This document shows positions 9,862 through 19,253 of a DNA stretch of 34,601 nt, piece after piece. Under the pieces are notes generated by a model. That model saw only the letters and a program-made list of their open reading frames with translations, made no database searches and had not been told where the DNA came from. The position numbers and the translations under genes are program-made. Location of the stretch: contig PJRA01000475.1 of the NCBI GenBank assembly GCA_016987375.1, forward strand, positions 268,492-303,092, read 5' to 3'. How positions within the stretch are numbered: position 1 is the first letter of the stretch; every line of letters begins with the position of its first letter. Source of the DNA: Brachionus koreanus (taxonomy: Eukaryota; Rotifera; Eurotatoria; Ploima; Brachionidae).

Positions 9862-11960
9862 TTAATTTTTAATAAAAAAATATTTTTTGTATCGATTATG
9901 AAATAATTTTTTTAAAGATCCGATTCTCCAACCTCCATAGAATTGATCAATATTTAAAGAAAATCTATATATATCATTTGGATCATTAATATCAGCAATT
10001 TTTTGATTAATATCTGAATATTTTGAAAAGCCAAAGCTATATTTTTCAGTTAGATACTGTGGTGTAGTAACCACAAGAGCAAAATTAGATGTGCTCTCTA
10101 ATCTAAACTCTATTATTCATATTATTATATTTACACTACTTACAAAAGCACTAGTCTCACCGACGCTTGGGACCAGGCTTAGAATAAAACAATACTTAAT
10201 CTTTATTTACTTATTATTTACAAGTTTGTTAAAAATCTATTCACATCTATTTGTTAAACTAAAACTATAACCTTTCCGTTTCTTCTATTTTATTTACACT
10301 TTGTACACCGGCTACAGAACGGCCGTTTTCTATCTTAAAAATTAGATAAATAAAAAGAAACCCTATTAAAACACAACAAAACAGATACCAATATACCGAT
10401 GTTACTAAATTCGGTGAATTTAAAGGCGTATCTTGTAAAACATCAAGACATTTTGCACAAGAAACAAGAATCAATATATCTGATCCAGTTTGGCCACCAC
10501 CAGCACAAAAAATTGATTGAGACCCACAAATGGCTTTAAAAGAAACTAGTTCAGCATAGGTAGTAGGAAGGCTGAAAAATTTCTCGTAAACTATTGTGTA
10601 GCCATCATCGAGTAAATTAGAAATAGGAAAATTTATTTCTAGGATTATTTCTGATAAACTTGTTGAAGTTATTGGAGAACCAGTTGTACTTGTAATCAAA
10701 TATTCTGTAGTTGTTAGAGAACCAGTTGTACTTGTAATCAAATATTCTGTAGTTGTTACAGAACCAGTTGTACTTGTTGTCAAATATTCTGTAGTTGTTA
10801 CAGAACCAGTTGTACTTGTAATCAAATATTCTGTAGTTGTTAGAGAACCAGTTGTACTTGTAATCAAATATTCTGTAGTTGTTAGAGAACCAGTTGTACT
10901 TGTAATCAAATATTCTGTAGTTGTTAGAGAACCAGTTGTATTTGTTGTCAAATATTCAGTTGAAGTAAATGTTGGCTTATTGGTAAAAATATCTATTTTT
11001 GTTTCTCTTTCATCGTCTGTTTTTTTTTCCTCAAAATATTTACATATTTCTCTCAACGTTTTTAAAATAAAATAACATTCTATTATTTTAACTATTTCTT
11101 CTTTTTCTCGAAATTCAATAATCGTAAAGATTTCTTAAATCAAAACTTGGTAAAAATAATTTGCTTTAGCCAAAATAAAATTACCAGAATATGCTTTAAT
11201 CGAAAAAATTGGCTTGTCATAATGGTTAGGAGTTTTTTCATTTATCTCATCCTTGTTAGCTTCAATCAAATTGATAAAATTATTTATATTTATTTTTTCT
11301 AATTTATAATTATTTTCTAATCTAATAATTTTAAATCCGTATACAGTAAATTCAAAAACATCAAGATTTTTTCTAAAAGATAAAATTTATTTAGATACAA
11401 GAATTCTAATTATTAAATTACTTTGTCCAATATCCATCCGCAAAATTAAAATTGAATACTGATTTGAATAAACGAATTACCTAAATAGTTTTTTATTTAA
11501 TTAAGAAAAATTTAGCAAGCATGATGAACATTACAAATTCTGACATCCGGCTAAAATCATCATTAACCAAATTAAATTTTAATGGAGATATATTGGAATT
11601 TCTTCTTAGTATGAGAAAATTTTCAATCAAAATTGTATGATTTAGAATAATTTCTTTTTTAAAATTTTTAGTATTTTTTCTTTTTTAAAATTAATTATAG
11701 ATATAAAGTCCAGAAATTAAATTTTAAAATTTTACTAGAAAATTATAATATAGCAATTAAATTTTTATTCTATTTTATTTCTAGACTTTAATATTATAAT
11801 CAAATATTTTTTATTACTTTCGTCAAATGTTGGAGGAATTATTTCGATTAAATTTTCAATATTTCCTTCAAAGAATAAAATTAGTAATAAACAATAAAAT
11901 GCATTAAAGTCACAAGACACAGATTCATTTCTTGTCTGGTATCTGATGAAGAAGTAAATT
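9862..11960 (-). CDS. Multi-exon gene with Thr-rich repeats, interrupted by a solo LTR; function unknown
   Basis: Exons on the minus strand: about 11818-11960 (5' boundary uncertain), 11535-11653, 11422-11480, 11185-11372, then 10384-11133 continuing at 9862-10052. Introns between the internal exons are 49-54 bases with GT-AG ends and matching phases, so the chain is well supported. The protein contains an N-terminal region with GYWTKKNLDVFEFTVYG, then seven tandem units close to TTEYLITSTTGSLT, then a domain with two Cys pairs (ICGSQSIFC and CAKC). The 326-bp insertion at 10058-10383 interrupts the codon series after VYW; the DNA on its far side continues in the same frame as YLTEKYSFGFSKYSD to GGWRIGS and a stop at 9862. 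With the insert in place, translation runs into the LTR and ends at 10265, adding a hydrophobic LTR-derived tail (IGFLFIYLIF). I do not recognise the family. The upstream end abuts a LINE fragment at 11983, so the 5' end may be lost. Confidence 0.6.
10058..10383 (-). mobile_element. Solo LTR (326 bp) inside an exon
   Basis: The insert begins TGTGGTGTAG and ends ACAACAAAACA on the plus strand (TG…CA), and is flanked by perfect 5-bp direct repeats GATAC (10053-10057 and 10384-10388). TG…CA ends with a 5-bp duplication are the signature of an LTR-retrotransposon insertion. No pol or gag sequence lies inside, so this is a solo LTR left by recombination. On the minus strand an AATAAA precedes GTATTGTTTTATTCTAAGC, suggesting that the element read in the minus direction, the same as the host gene. 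Confidence 0.85.
10674..10967 (-). repeat. 42-bp coding minisatellite, seven units
   Basis: Seven head-to-tail units of 42 bases (plus-strand core gaaccagttgtacttgt) encode the 14-residue Thr/Ser-rich repeat TTEYLITSTTGSLT. Units differ by a few substitutions (Leu/Val, Ile/Thr). The unit length is a multiple of three, so copy-number change keeps the frame. Dense Thr/Ser suggests an O-glycosylated stalk (inference). Confidence 0.9.
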
Positions 11961-11982
11961 TTTTTTTCAATATTTGTTACAT

Positions 11983-12330
11983 AGTTTTAAATGGTGTTGG
12001 ATGGAAACCAAAACTAACGAGGCCTGAAACTATATAGCTTTCTTTTACAAACAGTTCTCTCAATCAATCTTTAGGTATCATTTAGATAATATCTTCATTA
12101 ATGAAGAGTTGATATACGGCAAAATGTTTTAATAAAACAATTTATTGGAATCAGTAAATTTACCAAAACTAAACCTTTGAACAATGAACTAAATGGAATA
12201 TTATTAATAAAGATAAAAAAGAAAAGTCTAAATAGGGCTGGGATGCTGGCCTGATGCTACAAGTTAGCCACCGAGCAGGCTTACGGATATTCTAAATTGA
12301 ATTTAATAATAGGAAGAAAAGGAGAAGAGA
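11983..12330 (+). pseudogene. 3' fragment of a LINE (family also at 17.7-18.3 kb)
   Basis: About 200 bases from 11983 match 18105-18325 closely at the DNA level, through shared stretches such as tatcatttagataatatcttcattaatga. In the other copy this follows an RT core, so it is the C-terminal part of the LINE ORF. The following GC-richer bases (about 12236-12320) look like the 3' untranslated end. Stops and small deletions show it is dead. It sits directly against the 5' end of the unknown minus-strand gene. Confidence 0.65.
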
Positions 12331-12376
12331 AGTAGAAATAAAATTGAACTTGAAAAAAATGAAACGTTTAAATACA

Positions 12377-12392
12377 TATATATATATATATA
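12377..12392. repeat. (TA)n microsatellite
   Basis: An uninterrupted run of about eight TA units. Confidence 0.8.
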
Positions 12393-12516
12393 GCTTATCA
12401 TTATTTTTATTATTAATTACTTTAATTACATTTAATTCGCAATATTTTTCATCTGTTTTATCTATTTCATTTTTTTAAATTTTTTTTTTTTGACCCTATT
12501 CTATCCTAGTGGATAA

Positions 12517-12668
12517 NNNNNNNNNNNNNNNNNNNNNNNNNNNNNNNNNNNNNNNNNNNNNNNNNNNNNNNNNNNNNNNNNNNNNNNNNNNNNNNNNNNN
12601 NNNNNNNNNNNNNNNNNNNNNNNNNNNNNNNNNNNNNNNNNNNNNNNNNNNNNNNNNNNNNNNNNNNN
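12517..12668. other. Assembly gap
   Basis: 152 undetermined bases (N). Any reading frame drawn across it is meaningless. Confidence 1.
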
Positions 12669-12729
12669 TTTTTGATGAAAGGGGTTTAAACATGCGCCCC
12701 GTATTGCAGAGACATTATGAAGATTTTTC

Positions 12730-12806
12730 CACCCTCAGTTGGTTTTGAACCCTCCACCCTCTGCTTGCATGACTAACACACAAACCACTCGGCTAAACGG
12801 GCTAGT
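12730..12806 (-). repeat. tRNA-derived SINE-like relic
   Basis: On the minus strand the DNA starts GCCCGTTTAGCCGAGTGG, with a good polymerase III A box (TAGCCGAGTGG), and about 40 bases later has GGTTCAAAACC, close to the B-box consensus GGTTCGANTCC. The 3' half of an acceptor stem pairing with GCCCGTT is absent and no clean anticodon arm can be drawn, so this is not a working tRNA but resembles a tRNA-derived SINE head. The body would continue toward the assembly gap. Confidence 0.5.
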
Positions 12807-12939
12807 TAAATTAAATTTATCCTATCAGTCAGTTCAATTAATTCAATGCCTTCAGCTTTTCTACCTTTATATTCTAAATTATACTTCAATTTTTCTATGG
12901 AACTAACACTATAATTAGATTAATTAAAAAAATAATAAA

Positions 12940-13300
12940 TATTTAGCTCGTTTGGTATTTGAATGCGATCAAACTTTAGCATTAAATGAAATTTTTTCAA
13001 TACGGTCTATCCTCGATTTTGTCATGGATCTGTATGAACAAATATTAATAAAATCAAAAGCTTTGTCAATTAAGGCTGAACAAATATCATATTATTACAT
13101 TGATCAAGCCTGGGAAAGAACACTCAAAAGAATTCTTGCCGACCCAAGCCATCCAATCAAGTCCTCTCTACCACACACACACTCCGTCCAGGTACTCGCT
13201 TTCCTTACCAAACAAGACTGCCTACCATAATGGCTTTTTACAAAAGTTAGAAAATTTCGCAATATTGCCAATAATTTGTCCTCGCCAGCCAACATCTATA
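12940..13300 (+). pseudogene. C-terminal LINE ORF fragment
   Basis: The frame from 12952 reads AWERTLKRILADPSHPIKSS, and after a +1 shift RYSLSLPNKTAYHNGFLQKL. This pairing (…ILADPSHPL… then R…LP..RT.RY.NSF.P) is a familiar C-terminal end of Jockey/R1-like LINE ORF2 proteins. The frameshift and the lack of an upstream RT core mark it as a remnant. Confidence 0.55.
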
Positions 13301-13822
13301 TTAACTAGCCTTTAAAACTATTTCCTTTTTCTTTTATAATAATTATTGTACAATTAGATTAATTTCTCAAATCAATAATTATTCTTTTTTTCAATAAAAC
13401 GTTTAAAACTGATTACCAAAACAATTTTATAAAATATTATCTAAAGTTTTATTTTGAAAGTTTTAGATCAATTGGTAAATTTTGTTTTCAAGTTTATTCA
13501 AGAGCTCCAACGTGATTTCTGAGGTGCCAATATGTCTTTGAGATGAATAACCTTGATCAGATTTTCCCGTGCATAGCTTATCGTTCACTTGAACAAAATC
13601 TTCTAAATTGGCATCGGGAAAAATTTTATCAATTCTTGTGATTATAAGTTCATTTCAACAATTTGTTGTTGATTTACAAATTCAAATTTAAAATGCATGT
13701 AAAGGATTGTAATCCAAATTTTGAAAGGTGTAAAATTAAGTTGACAAAAACAAATATTGACAAATTCCGAATGAACAAAATAGAGGATAATATTGTGCAC
13801 TTATATAGGGAGCAAGTCACAG
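13301..13822. other. Intergenic stretch past the lectin gene
   Basis: AT-rich. A short plus-strand frame at 13663-13854 overlaps the last lectin exon on the other strand and resembles nothing known. No other feature is seen. Confidence 0.35.
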
Positions 13823-16800
13823 TTAAATTAGTAGTTTCTTGTCATTTGCATTAGCTAAAAAATTTGTTCGAATAATTTTTTTGACTAATTTTTTTAATTG
13901 TGACTTTTTAATGCATTACCTTTAAAATAAATAGCCTTGAAATTCTGAGAGCAATTCTCTAGAAAAAATTGATTTTGTTTAATAACAACACACTTAGTTT
14001 CATTTTGATTTTCGTTCTTATTCAAACCACAGCCATTGTAGTTACTAAGCCTAATCAACTGTTAAAATAAAATTTAAAATTTAATACTTAAAATTTACCA
14101 AGGCCCCTGTTCTATTTCTGTTTCATCAATCCATAATAGTCTTTTGTTCTGTGTCATTATGCCACCAACCTAATTTCAAAAATTTTCATATATTTTCAAA
14201 ATTAAAATTGCTATTTTATTTTACCCAGTAAGCTTGTCCATTGTCACTTTTTGTCAAAAAATCTATGAAATTTAGAATTTTGACCGGGTCTTTAAGGACT
14301 AAAAGATTCCATTCTGTTTTTTTGGAAATATCATATGCTTCAAACCATGTGACAGGTAATTTTGACAGGTAGTAATCGTACTGATTTTCACTAGCTAAAT
14401 AGATCAAATCTTTAAAAAGTGCCTCATTTGTGCATTTTTTTGCCTCAAATGAACTTAAATAAACAAATAAAAATTGTTCATTCCTTTTTTTTTAAATAAA
14501 TACATACTAAACTGTTCCATCTTTGCATTTACAAACATTTTGCAAACACATTTGCGAATATAGACATTGATAATTATATTTACATTTTTTTATATTTGAA
14601 TCTAAATAATCAATTGAAATTTTTGTTCATTCAAAAAAAAAGAAAAGAAAATTTCACCAATATCAAAAGCATTCCGATAAAAAGGATTTTTTTTTCCAAA
14701 AGTTCTCGTCATATATCCATTTAATTGGTCTGTTTTATCTATTTTAAAATAAAATTCTTACAAAATTTTCTTTTTTTGCAAAAATTACCAAATAAACAAA
14801 CAAAACTGTGCAATTCTAGACAATTGACGCTCTTTAATCCAAATTCTGTTAAAGTTGCACAACTTTCTGATAATTTCAATTGATTTTCTTTAATATTTGA
14901 TGCTTTGATGCAGTTATTCCAACTTATAGATGAAAAAATACGATTAAAATTAATAATCTATTTATTTACTTTTTTTCTTTTTTGATAATGTGGGTTAATT
15001 GGTTTATTTATTTATTACAGCTTATGTAAGATTCCTTTAAATAGCCTCAGTCTCGAATCAATATACATAATATTATTCTAATTTTAACTAAACAATTTTT
15101 GTATTCAAAATTATTTTTTAACTTAAATCTTTCATAATGAATTTCTCAAAAATTTTTATGTTTATTTATTCAAGTACTTTTTCTTCTTTAACAAATTCAC
15201 TGTAAAATCTTTTCATGTGGCTGAAAGGAAGGACTAAGTTTCCATTCCAACCGGCCCTGCCAAACTATATTTTAAATAAAATAAATATGTAAGATTTTAC
15301 AAGATTTATTATTATTAATTTAATAGTGGCTATAAACAACACAAATAAGCTACTTTGAATCATGAATCATTAGGTTTCAAAGGACGTTTAAATGATGGAA
15401 AGAAATTAGATAAAATAAAAAGAGGCTCAAACAAGATAAAAAGAAATTTTGGTCATTTAAAAAAAAATTAAAGCCTAAGAACACGTCCCAATTAAACAAT
15501 GAAATGAAAAAGATTATTTTCTCGTTATGATAGGCCCAATAATAGAGAACAGGAGAATGTAAATTTGAATGTTAAAAATTATAACAATAGTTTAGATAAT
15601 CTGGATGAATTACCTATATATTTCACGATTGAAAAAATTAAGGATGTATTTAAAGTGGTCGATCTTATTGTAAAAATTAAGGGAAGGAATCAAAACTTAA
15701 CTTTGAATACTAAAATAGTCGATTCTACTTATTTATTTATTTATTAATTCTAAGCTAAGGCCGATCGCCGACCACTTGCTCAGTGACCCGTCAAATAAGG
15801 GGCACTGTGTTTTGCATAAAAATATAAAAATTACAAAATTGTGTGTAAATGGTACCAAAAAAATTAAAAAAGTGCCATAGTTTCTATTTACAACTTTAGA
15901 TATTCAATGATAAAATACAATTAGTCTAAGAAAAAATCATTCCTAAAAAAATGTTTGACTTTTAATTGATAGGAAACTGTCGGATTTGAAAACTAAGCTA
16001 CATCAAATCTACAAATCTGGAATATTAAGCCCGATATGTTATCTTTTCTCCCTGTCTTATATATATCTCTGAGCTTTTGGACTTTGACATCGTTTCTTTG
16101 ATTTGAACGGTATTTAGTAGTGATATTCAGCTTAACAAGTTTGCATTTGTCCTGTAGTGACATGTTTTCCTCTTCCAATTCTCGGGTAAGTTCCAGTATT
16201 TCACAAATGAAGTCGTCTGGAATCGGTTGTTTTGCTAGCTCAATCATCATCTTCTTAGTGAGTTCATTTTCAATTAATCGATTGAAAAAGTCAACCTTAA
16301 TGTTTTTGATGATGTAATCCGTAGGCATGATATTCAAAGACAAGAATAAGCTTGTTGTACGACACCTCCTTGGTATAGTTAGTAGTCCTTTGACTATGTT
16401 ACCCTCTGTTCTTCTAATGTCATTCAGTGAGCTCGCATTTATGTTCATATTCTCAATCCCATAAGTTAAAACTGGCCTCACATAGGTCTTGTAAAGATGG
16501 GCCTTCATATTTGGATGCATTTGATTTGTTACTATACCCAGGGTCTTCAATTTTGACACTGCATTTATGGCTAGACTCTTCCTCTTGTTCCAATGTTTAA
16601 TATTGTTGAGCTCATCTGATATTTCGAACCCAAGATACCGCATTGTATCAACTCTCTTAATTTTCTTTCCATCTAGGGTCAATGGACTATCAGACGTGTT
16701 TATTATTCTATCTTTTGCTCTCTTACTAATACGATTATTGAATGTCATGTAAAGTGTTTTTTCTGGATTATATTTTATTCCAGTGGTTTTACCATAATCA

Positions 16801-19253
16801 GAAATTGCGTTTAGTTGTTCTTGGCTGCCATTTTTGGTGTTGCTAATAACAACTATATCATCAGCATAGAGCAATATGCTGATTTTCAAGTCACCCACTT
16901 TCACCCCAACATCGATTTTTTCGACTTTTTTTATTACGTCTTCTATATAGATCGAAAATAGTTTTGGAGACAGGACGCCACCCTGCCTAACTCCAACAGA
17001 TGTTCTAAATGTAGCAGAGTATTCATTATCATTTGTCACTAACATAAAAGACTCGCCGTAGTAATTAATTATGCTTTTTATGATGGCTGGATGTATACCT
17101 GATTTGACTAGTTTTTGCCATAAAATTTCTCTGTCCACTTTGTCAAAAGCCTTGGATGCATCAATGGCAGTGACAAATACCCATTTCCCATGGTGTAGTG
17201 ATGCTTTAATAGCTTGTTTAAGGGTAAAAATTGCATGGCTACAGGATGATTTTGCTTTGAAGCCAAACTGAAGTTGATTATCATTGTGAAACTTTTTTAC
17301 TTCTTTCAGTAAAACCGACTCAAATAAATTCGCTAGGCTATCAGAAATCGCAACTGGTCGCAAGTTACCGGTATCATCTACTGGTTTTTTTTCGTCTTTA
17401 ATCAATGGCTTTATTATTGAGATGTTGAACAAGTATGGGACCACTTGGCTGTTGATTGTTTTTTCAAAAAGTTTTTTGAGAATATTTACTAATGTCGGTG
17501 ACGCTGCGCACTTAATCATCTCATTACTCACACCGTGTAAGCCGATGCTTTTACTTATTATTGTGTATTATTTGGCCAAAAATAATTATAAAAACTATGA
17601 TTATATTATACTATTGTAGCCTTATAGTCTCAGCTATCAATATAGGAGTCGATTATTATATCAAGCTTTTGCATTCATTAGTTATATTAATTTTAATAGT
17701 ATTAACTTTTTTGAGTTGGTCAACTTAAGTACTTATTTAATTTTTTCATCGATCAAATGTTATATGTATGCACTGATTTTAAAGTTGGTGCAAAGATTGG
17801 TGAAATAAATTTGTCGGTTCTAGCCTACTGCGACGATTTAGTCTTATTATGACTATCCGAAAAACACATTAAAATTATACTAAGAACTTCTGAAAATTAT
17901 GCCAAGGACTGGAAAATCGAATTGAATGCCTCTAAATCGGCATCAATCTTATTCGAAAAAAAGTACAAGTTCTAAAACAGAATTTAAATTAAACGATTAC
18001 AAAAGTACAAAGTTTGATTTATCTTGACCTACCTATTGGAAATCAAAAATCAATAAAGGATTTCGTGGAAAATAAGATTAAAAAAGTTGAAAAGATATTT
18101 TACTCTCTAAATAGTGTTGGATGCAAACCAAAATTAATGAACCCAGAAACTATAGCTTTCTTATACAAATAGTTCTCTCAATCAATCCTTAGATATCATT
18201 TAGATAATATCTTCATTAATGAAAAGAGTTTAAAAGAATTTGATTTAAGGCAAAATATTTTAATAAAACGATTTATTGGACACAGTAAATTTACAAAAAC
18301 AAAACCTTTGAACAAAGTTTGAAATGATTTCTTACTCATTTATGATAAGGAGAGGTAAAATAAAAGAAAATTCTAAGTTCTATTTAAATTTTTCGCTTGC
18401 ATCATTGGGATAAATAATTCAAGTGACGTGTCTCAATGGTCCACTAGATGTTATATTAAATAAAAGAAAAATTAGAAAAAAAATTCTTGTGTGGATAGCA
18501 ACGTCTCCTTAATCCTTCTCGAAAATCTTTTTTTGGAAAAAGTGGACTCACAATCTAACAAGACTTGTATGAATTAAAATCCTGTCATGTTTTAAAAATA
18601 TTTTCTTTAAATATTTTCTCACATGTATCCTGACGAAGGAATCGATTTTCCATTTAACCATGTCCAATTCGATTTTAGTGTTTCAGCCTTTGCCCCAACC
18701 TATAAACAAATAAAATAATAGAAAACGAAAAACTAAAAGTTAAAAATTACATAAAATGATCCTAATAATCTAAGATGGCGAAAAAATCTTATTGAAAAGT
18801 CAATAACAATATCTGATTCAATGGTAAGCAAGCTTGACTTTCTTTTCATACATTCATTTTTTGCCTCAAACCAATTTTTTGTTTTTAAATCGACTAAATA
18901 ACACTCGTTTTCATAAACAAGAAAGTTTTCAGGACACCGAATGCAAAGCTTTCTAGCATATGGCCTTTTTTAATTTTTAGATTATTTTTTTCTCATTTTT
19001 AATTTTTACCAAATAAAATTTTCTGGACAAGCACATTTTCCACTATTGCAAATAGCAGTTTTTTGGCAGTCTAAGTTTGATTTACACTCAGTTTCGAATT
19101 GTTCAAGGTGAATGGAATCTTTTATTATTAAAAAAATAAGCTTAATCAAATTAAAATTGTTTCTGAACTATCTAAATTACTCGCTGACACTGCAAAAACC
19201 AATACATTAAATACAAAAAGTATTTTAGAATTCCAAAATATAAAATTTCTCAT
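13823..19253 (-). CDS. Secreted protein with two EB-like and two C-type lectin-like domains
   Basis: Eleven exons on the minus strand: 19181-19253, 19010-19118, 18751-18964, 18623-18699, 14789-14922, 14658-14738, 14508-14601, 14225-14453, 14099-14169, 13920-14050, 13823-13854. All junctions are GT-AG, all phases match, and the total is 1245 bases (414 residues plus stop). Order: signal peptide (MRNFIFWNSKILFVFNVLVF…VSA), EB-like Cys module (CKSNLDCQKTAICNSGKCAC), CTLD1 (CPENFLVYENECYLV … WFEAKNEC … VGAKAETLKSNWTWLNG … WNNC … FVC), a linker, a second EB-like module (CKYNYQCLYSQMCLQNVCKC), and CTLD2 (WFEAYDI … YWVGG … WIDETEIEQGPW … NYNGCGLN). The EPN/QPD sugar-binding triplets of classical lectins are not evident, so carbohydrate binding is uncertain. 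Intron 4 is 3.7 kb and full of LINE sequence; joining across it is the least certain step, but the phase and the CTLD1 fold both require it. Confidence 0.8.
15201..15264 (-). pseudogene. Relic duplicate of lectin exon 4
   Basis: This block and its flanks (about 15190-15300) resemble exon 4 and its flanks at 18600-18720: a TTATTTTATTT-rich acceptor, then a GGTTnnAATGGAAA core and ACATG…AAAAnATTT. It has AG and GT at its edges, but splicing it after exon 4 gives an early stop. It is best read as a duplicated, decayed exon lying on the opposite side of the LINE block from the active exon. Confidence 0.5.
15545..15724 (+). pseudogene. Part of an older LINE, left of the inserted LINE
   Basis: The plus frame reads NSLDNLDELPIYFTIEKIKD, similar to the segment just before the RT core in LINE ORF2 proteins (…I..I…..KA.G.DGI.NE.IK). 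It ends at agtcgatt, which recurs at 17647 on the other side of the inserted LINE. It could be the 5' part of the element continued at 17647-18330, with the middle of the RT lost. Assignment is tentative. Confidence 0.4.
15725..17646 (-). mobile_element. 5'-truncated LINE in lectin intron 4
   Basis: A minus-strand non-LTR retrotransposon. Its 3' end carries a GC-rich 3' UTR (about 15755-15815) and a short (TAAA)n tail (15726-15745), typical of CR1/L2-like and related LINEs. The 8-bp string agtcgatt flanks it at 15717-15724 and 17647-17654 and may be the target duplication. The endonuclease domain is missing. Confidence 0.75.
15993..17531 (-). CDS. LINE reverse transcriptase, 5'-truncated
   Basis: Open for 512 codons from the first ATG; coding resemblance extends about 20 codons upstream (SKSIGLHGV before SNEMIKCA) to a stop, so the given Met is internal to the original ORF2. 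RT motifs are in order: RPVAISDSLANLFESVLL (58-75), AIDASKAFDKVDRE (122-135, catalytic Asp), GVRQGGVLSPKLFSIYI (180-196), LYADDIVV (221-228, catalytic Asp pair), then RYLGFEIS in the thumb. All catalytic residues are intact and the frame is open, so the insertion is fairly young. The N-terminal apurinic-like endonuclease is missing, so the copy cannot move by itself. Confidence 0.9.
   Translation of the reverse strand: MSNEMIKCAASPTLVNILKKLFEKTINSQVVPYLFNISIIKPLIKDEKKPVDDTGNLRPVAISDSLANLFESVLLKEVKKFHNDNQLQFGFKAKSSCSHAIFTLKQAIKASLHHGKWVFVTAIDASKAFDKVDREILWQKLVKSGIHPAIIKSIINYYGESFMLVTNDNEYSATFRTSVGVRQGGVLSPKLFSIYIEDVIKKVEKIDVGVKVGDLKISILLYADDIVVISNTKNGSQEQLNAISDYGKTTGIKYNPEKTLYMTFNNRISKRAKDRIINTSDSPLTLDGKKIKRVDTMRYLGFEISDELNNIKHWNKRKSLAINAVSKLKTLGIVTNQMHPNMKAHLYKTYVRPVLTYGIENMNINASSLNDIRRTEGNIVKGLLTIPRRCRTTSLFLSLNIMPTDYIIKNIKVDFFNRLIENELTKKMMIELAKQPIPDDFICEILELTRELEEENMSLQDKCKLVKLNITTKYRSNQRNDVKVQKLRDIYKTGRKDNISGLIFQICRFDVA
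17647..18330 (+). pseudogene. Decayed LINE RT core and thumb
   Basis: Across several frameshifts the plus strand reads YLFNFFIDQML, then KVGAKIGEINLSVLAYCDDL with the catalytic YxDD box, then NYAKDWKIELNASKSASILF and RYHLDNIFINEKSLKEFDLR. A stop follows YCDDLVLL. The last 200 bases match the fragment at 11983. An older LINE in the orientation opposite to the one inserted beside it. Confidence 0.75.
18331..18622. other. Remainder of lectin intron 4
   Basis: Probably the 3' end of the plus-strand LINE; no poly(A) tail or end repeat could be fixed. It adjoins lectin exon 4. Confidence 0.35.

Noticed and set aside
10265..11056. A complete single-exon gene for a Thr-rich, single-pass membrane protein
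   Set aside because: The frame extends upstream through spliced exons, and the hydrophobic tail comes from the solo LTR; the original C-terminus lies at 9862.
12496..12748. Reading frames on both strands across the gap
   Set aside because: They consist mainly of undetermined bases.
12730..12806. Functional tRNA gene
   Set aside because: A and B boxes are present, but the acceptor stem does not close and no anticodon arm can be drawn.
15201..15264. Active alternative lectin exon
   Set aside because: Phase does not fit between exons 4 and 5 and inclusion gives an early stop; kept only as a relic.
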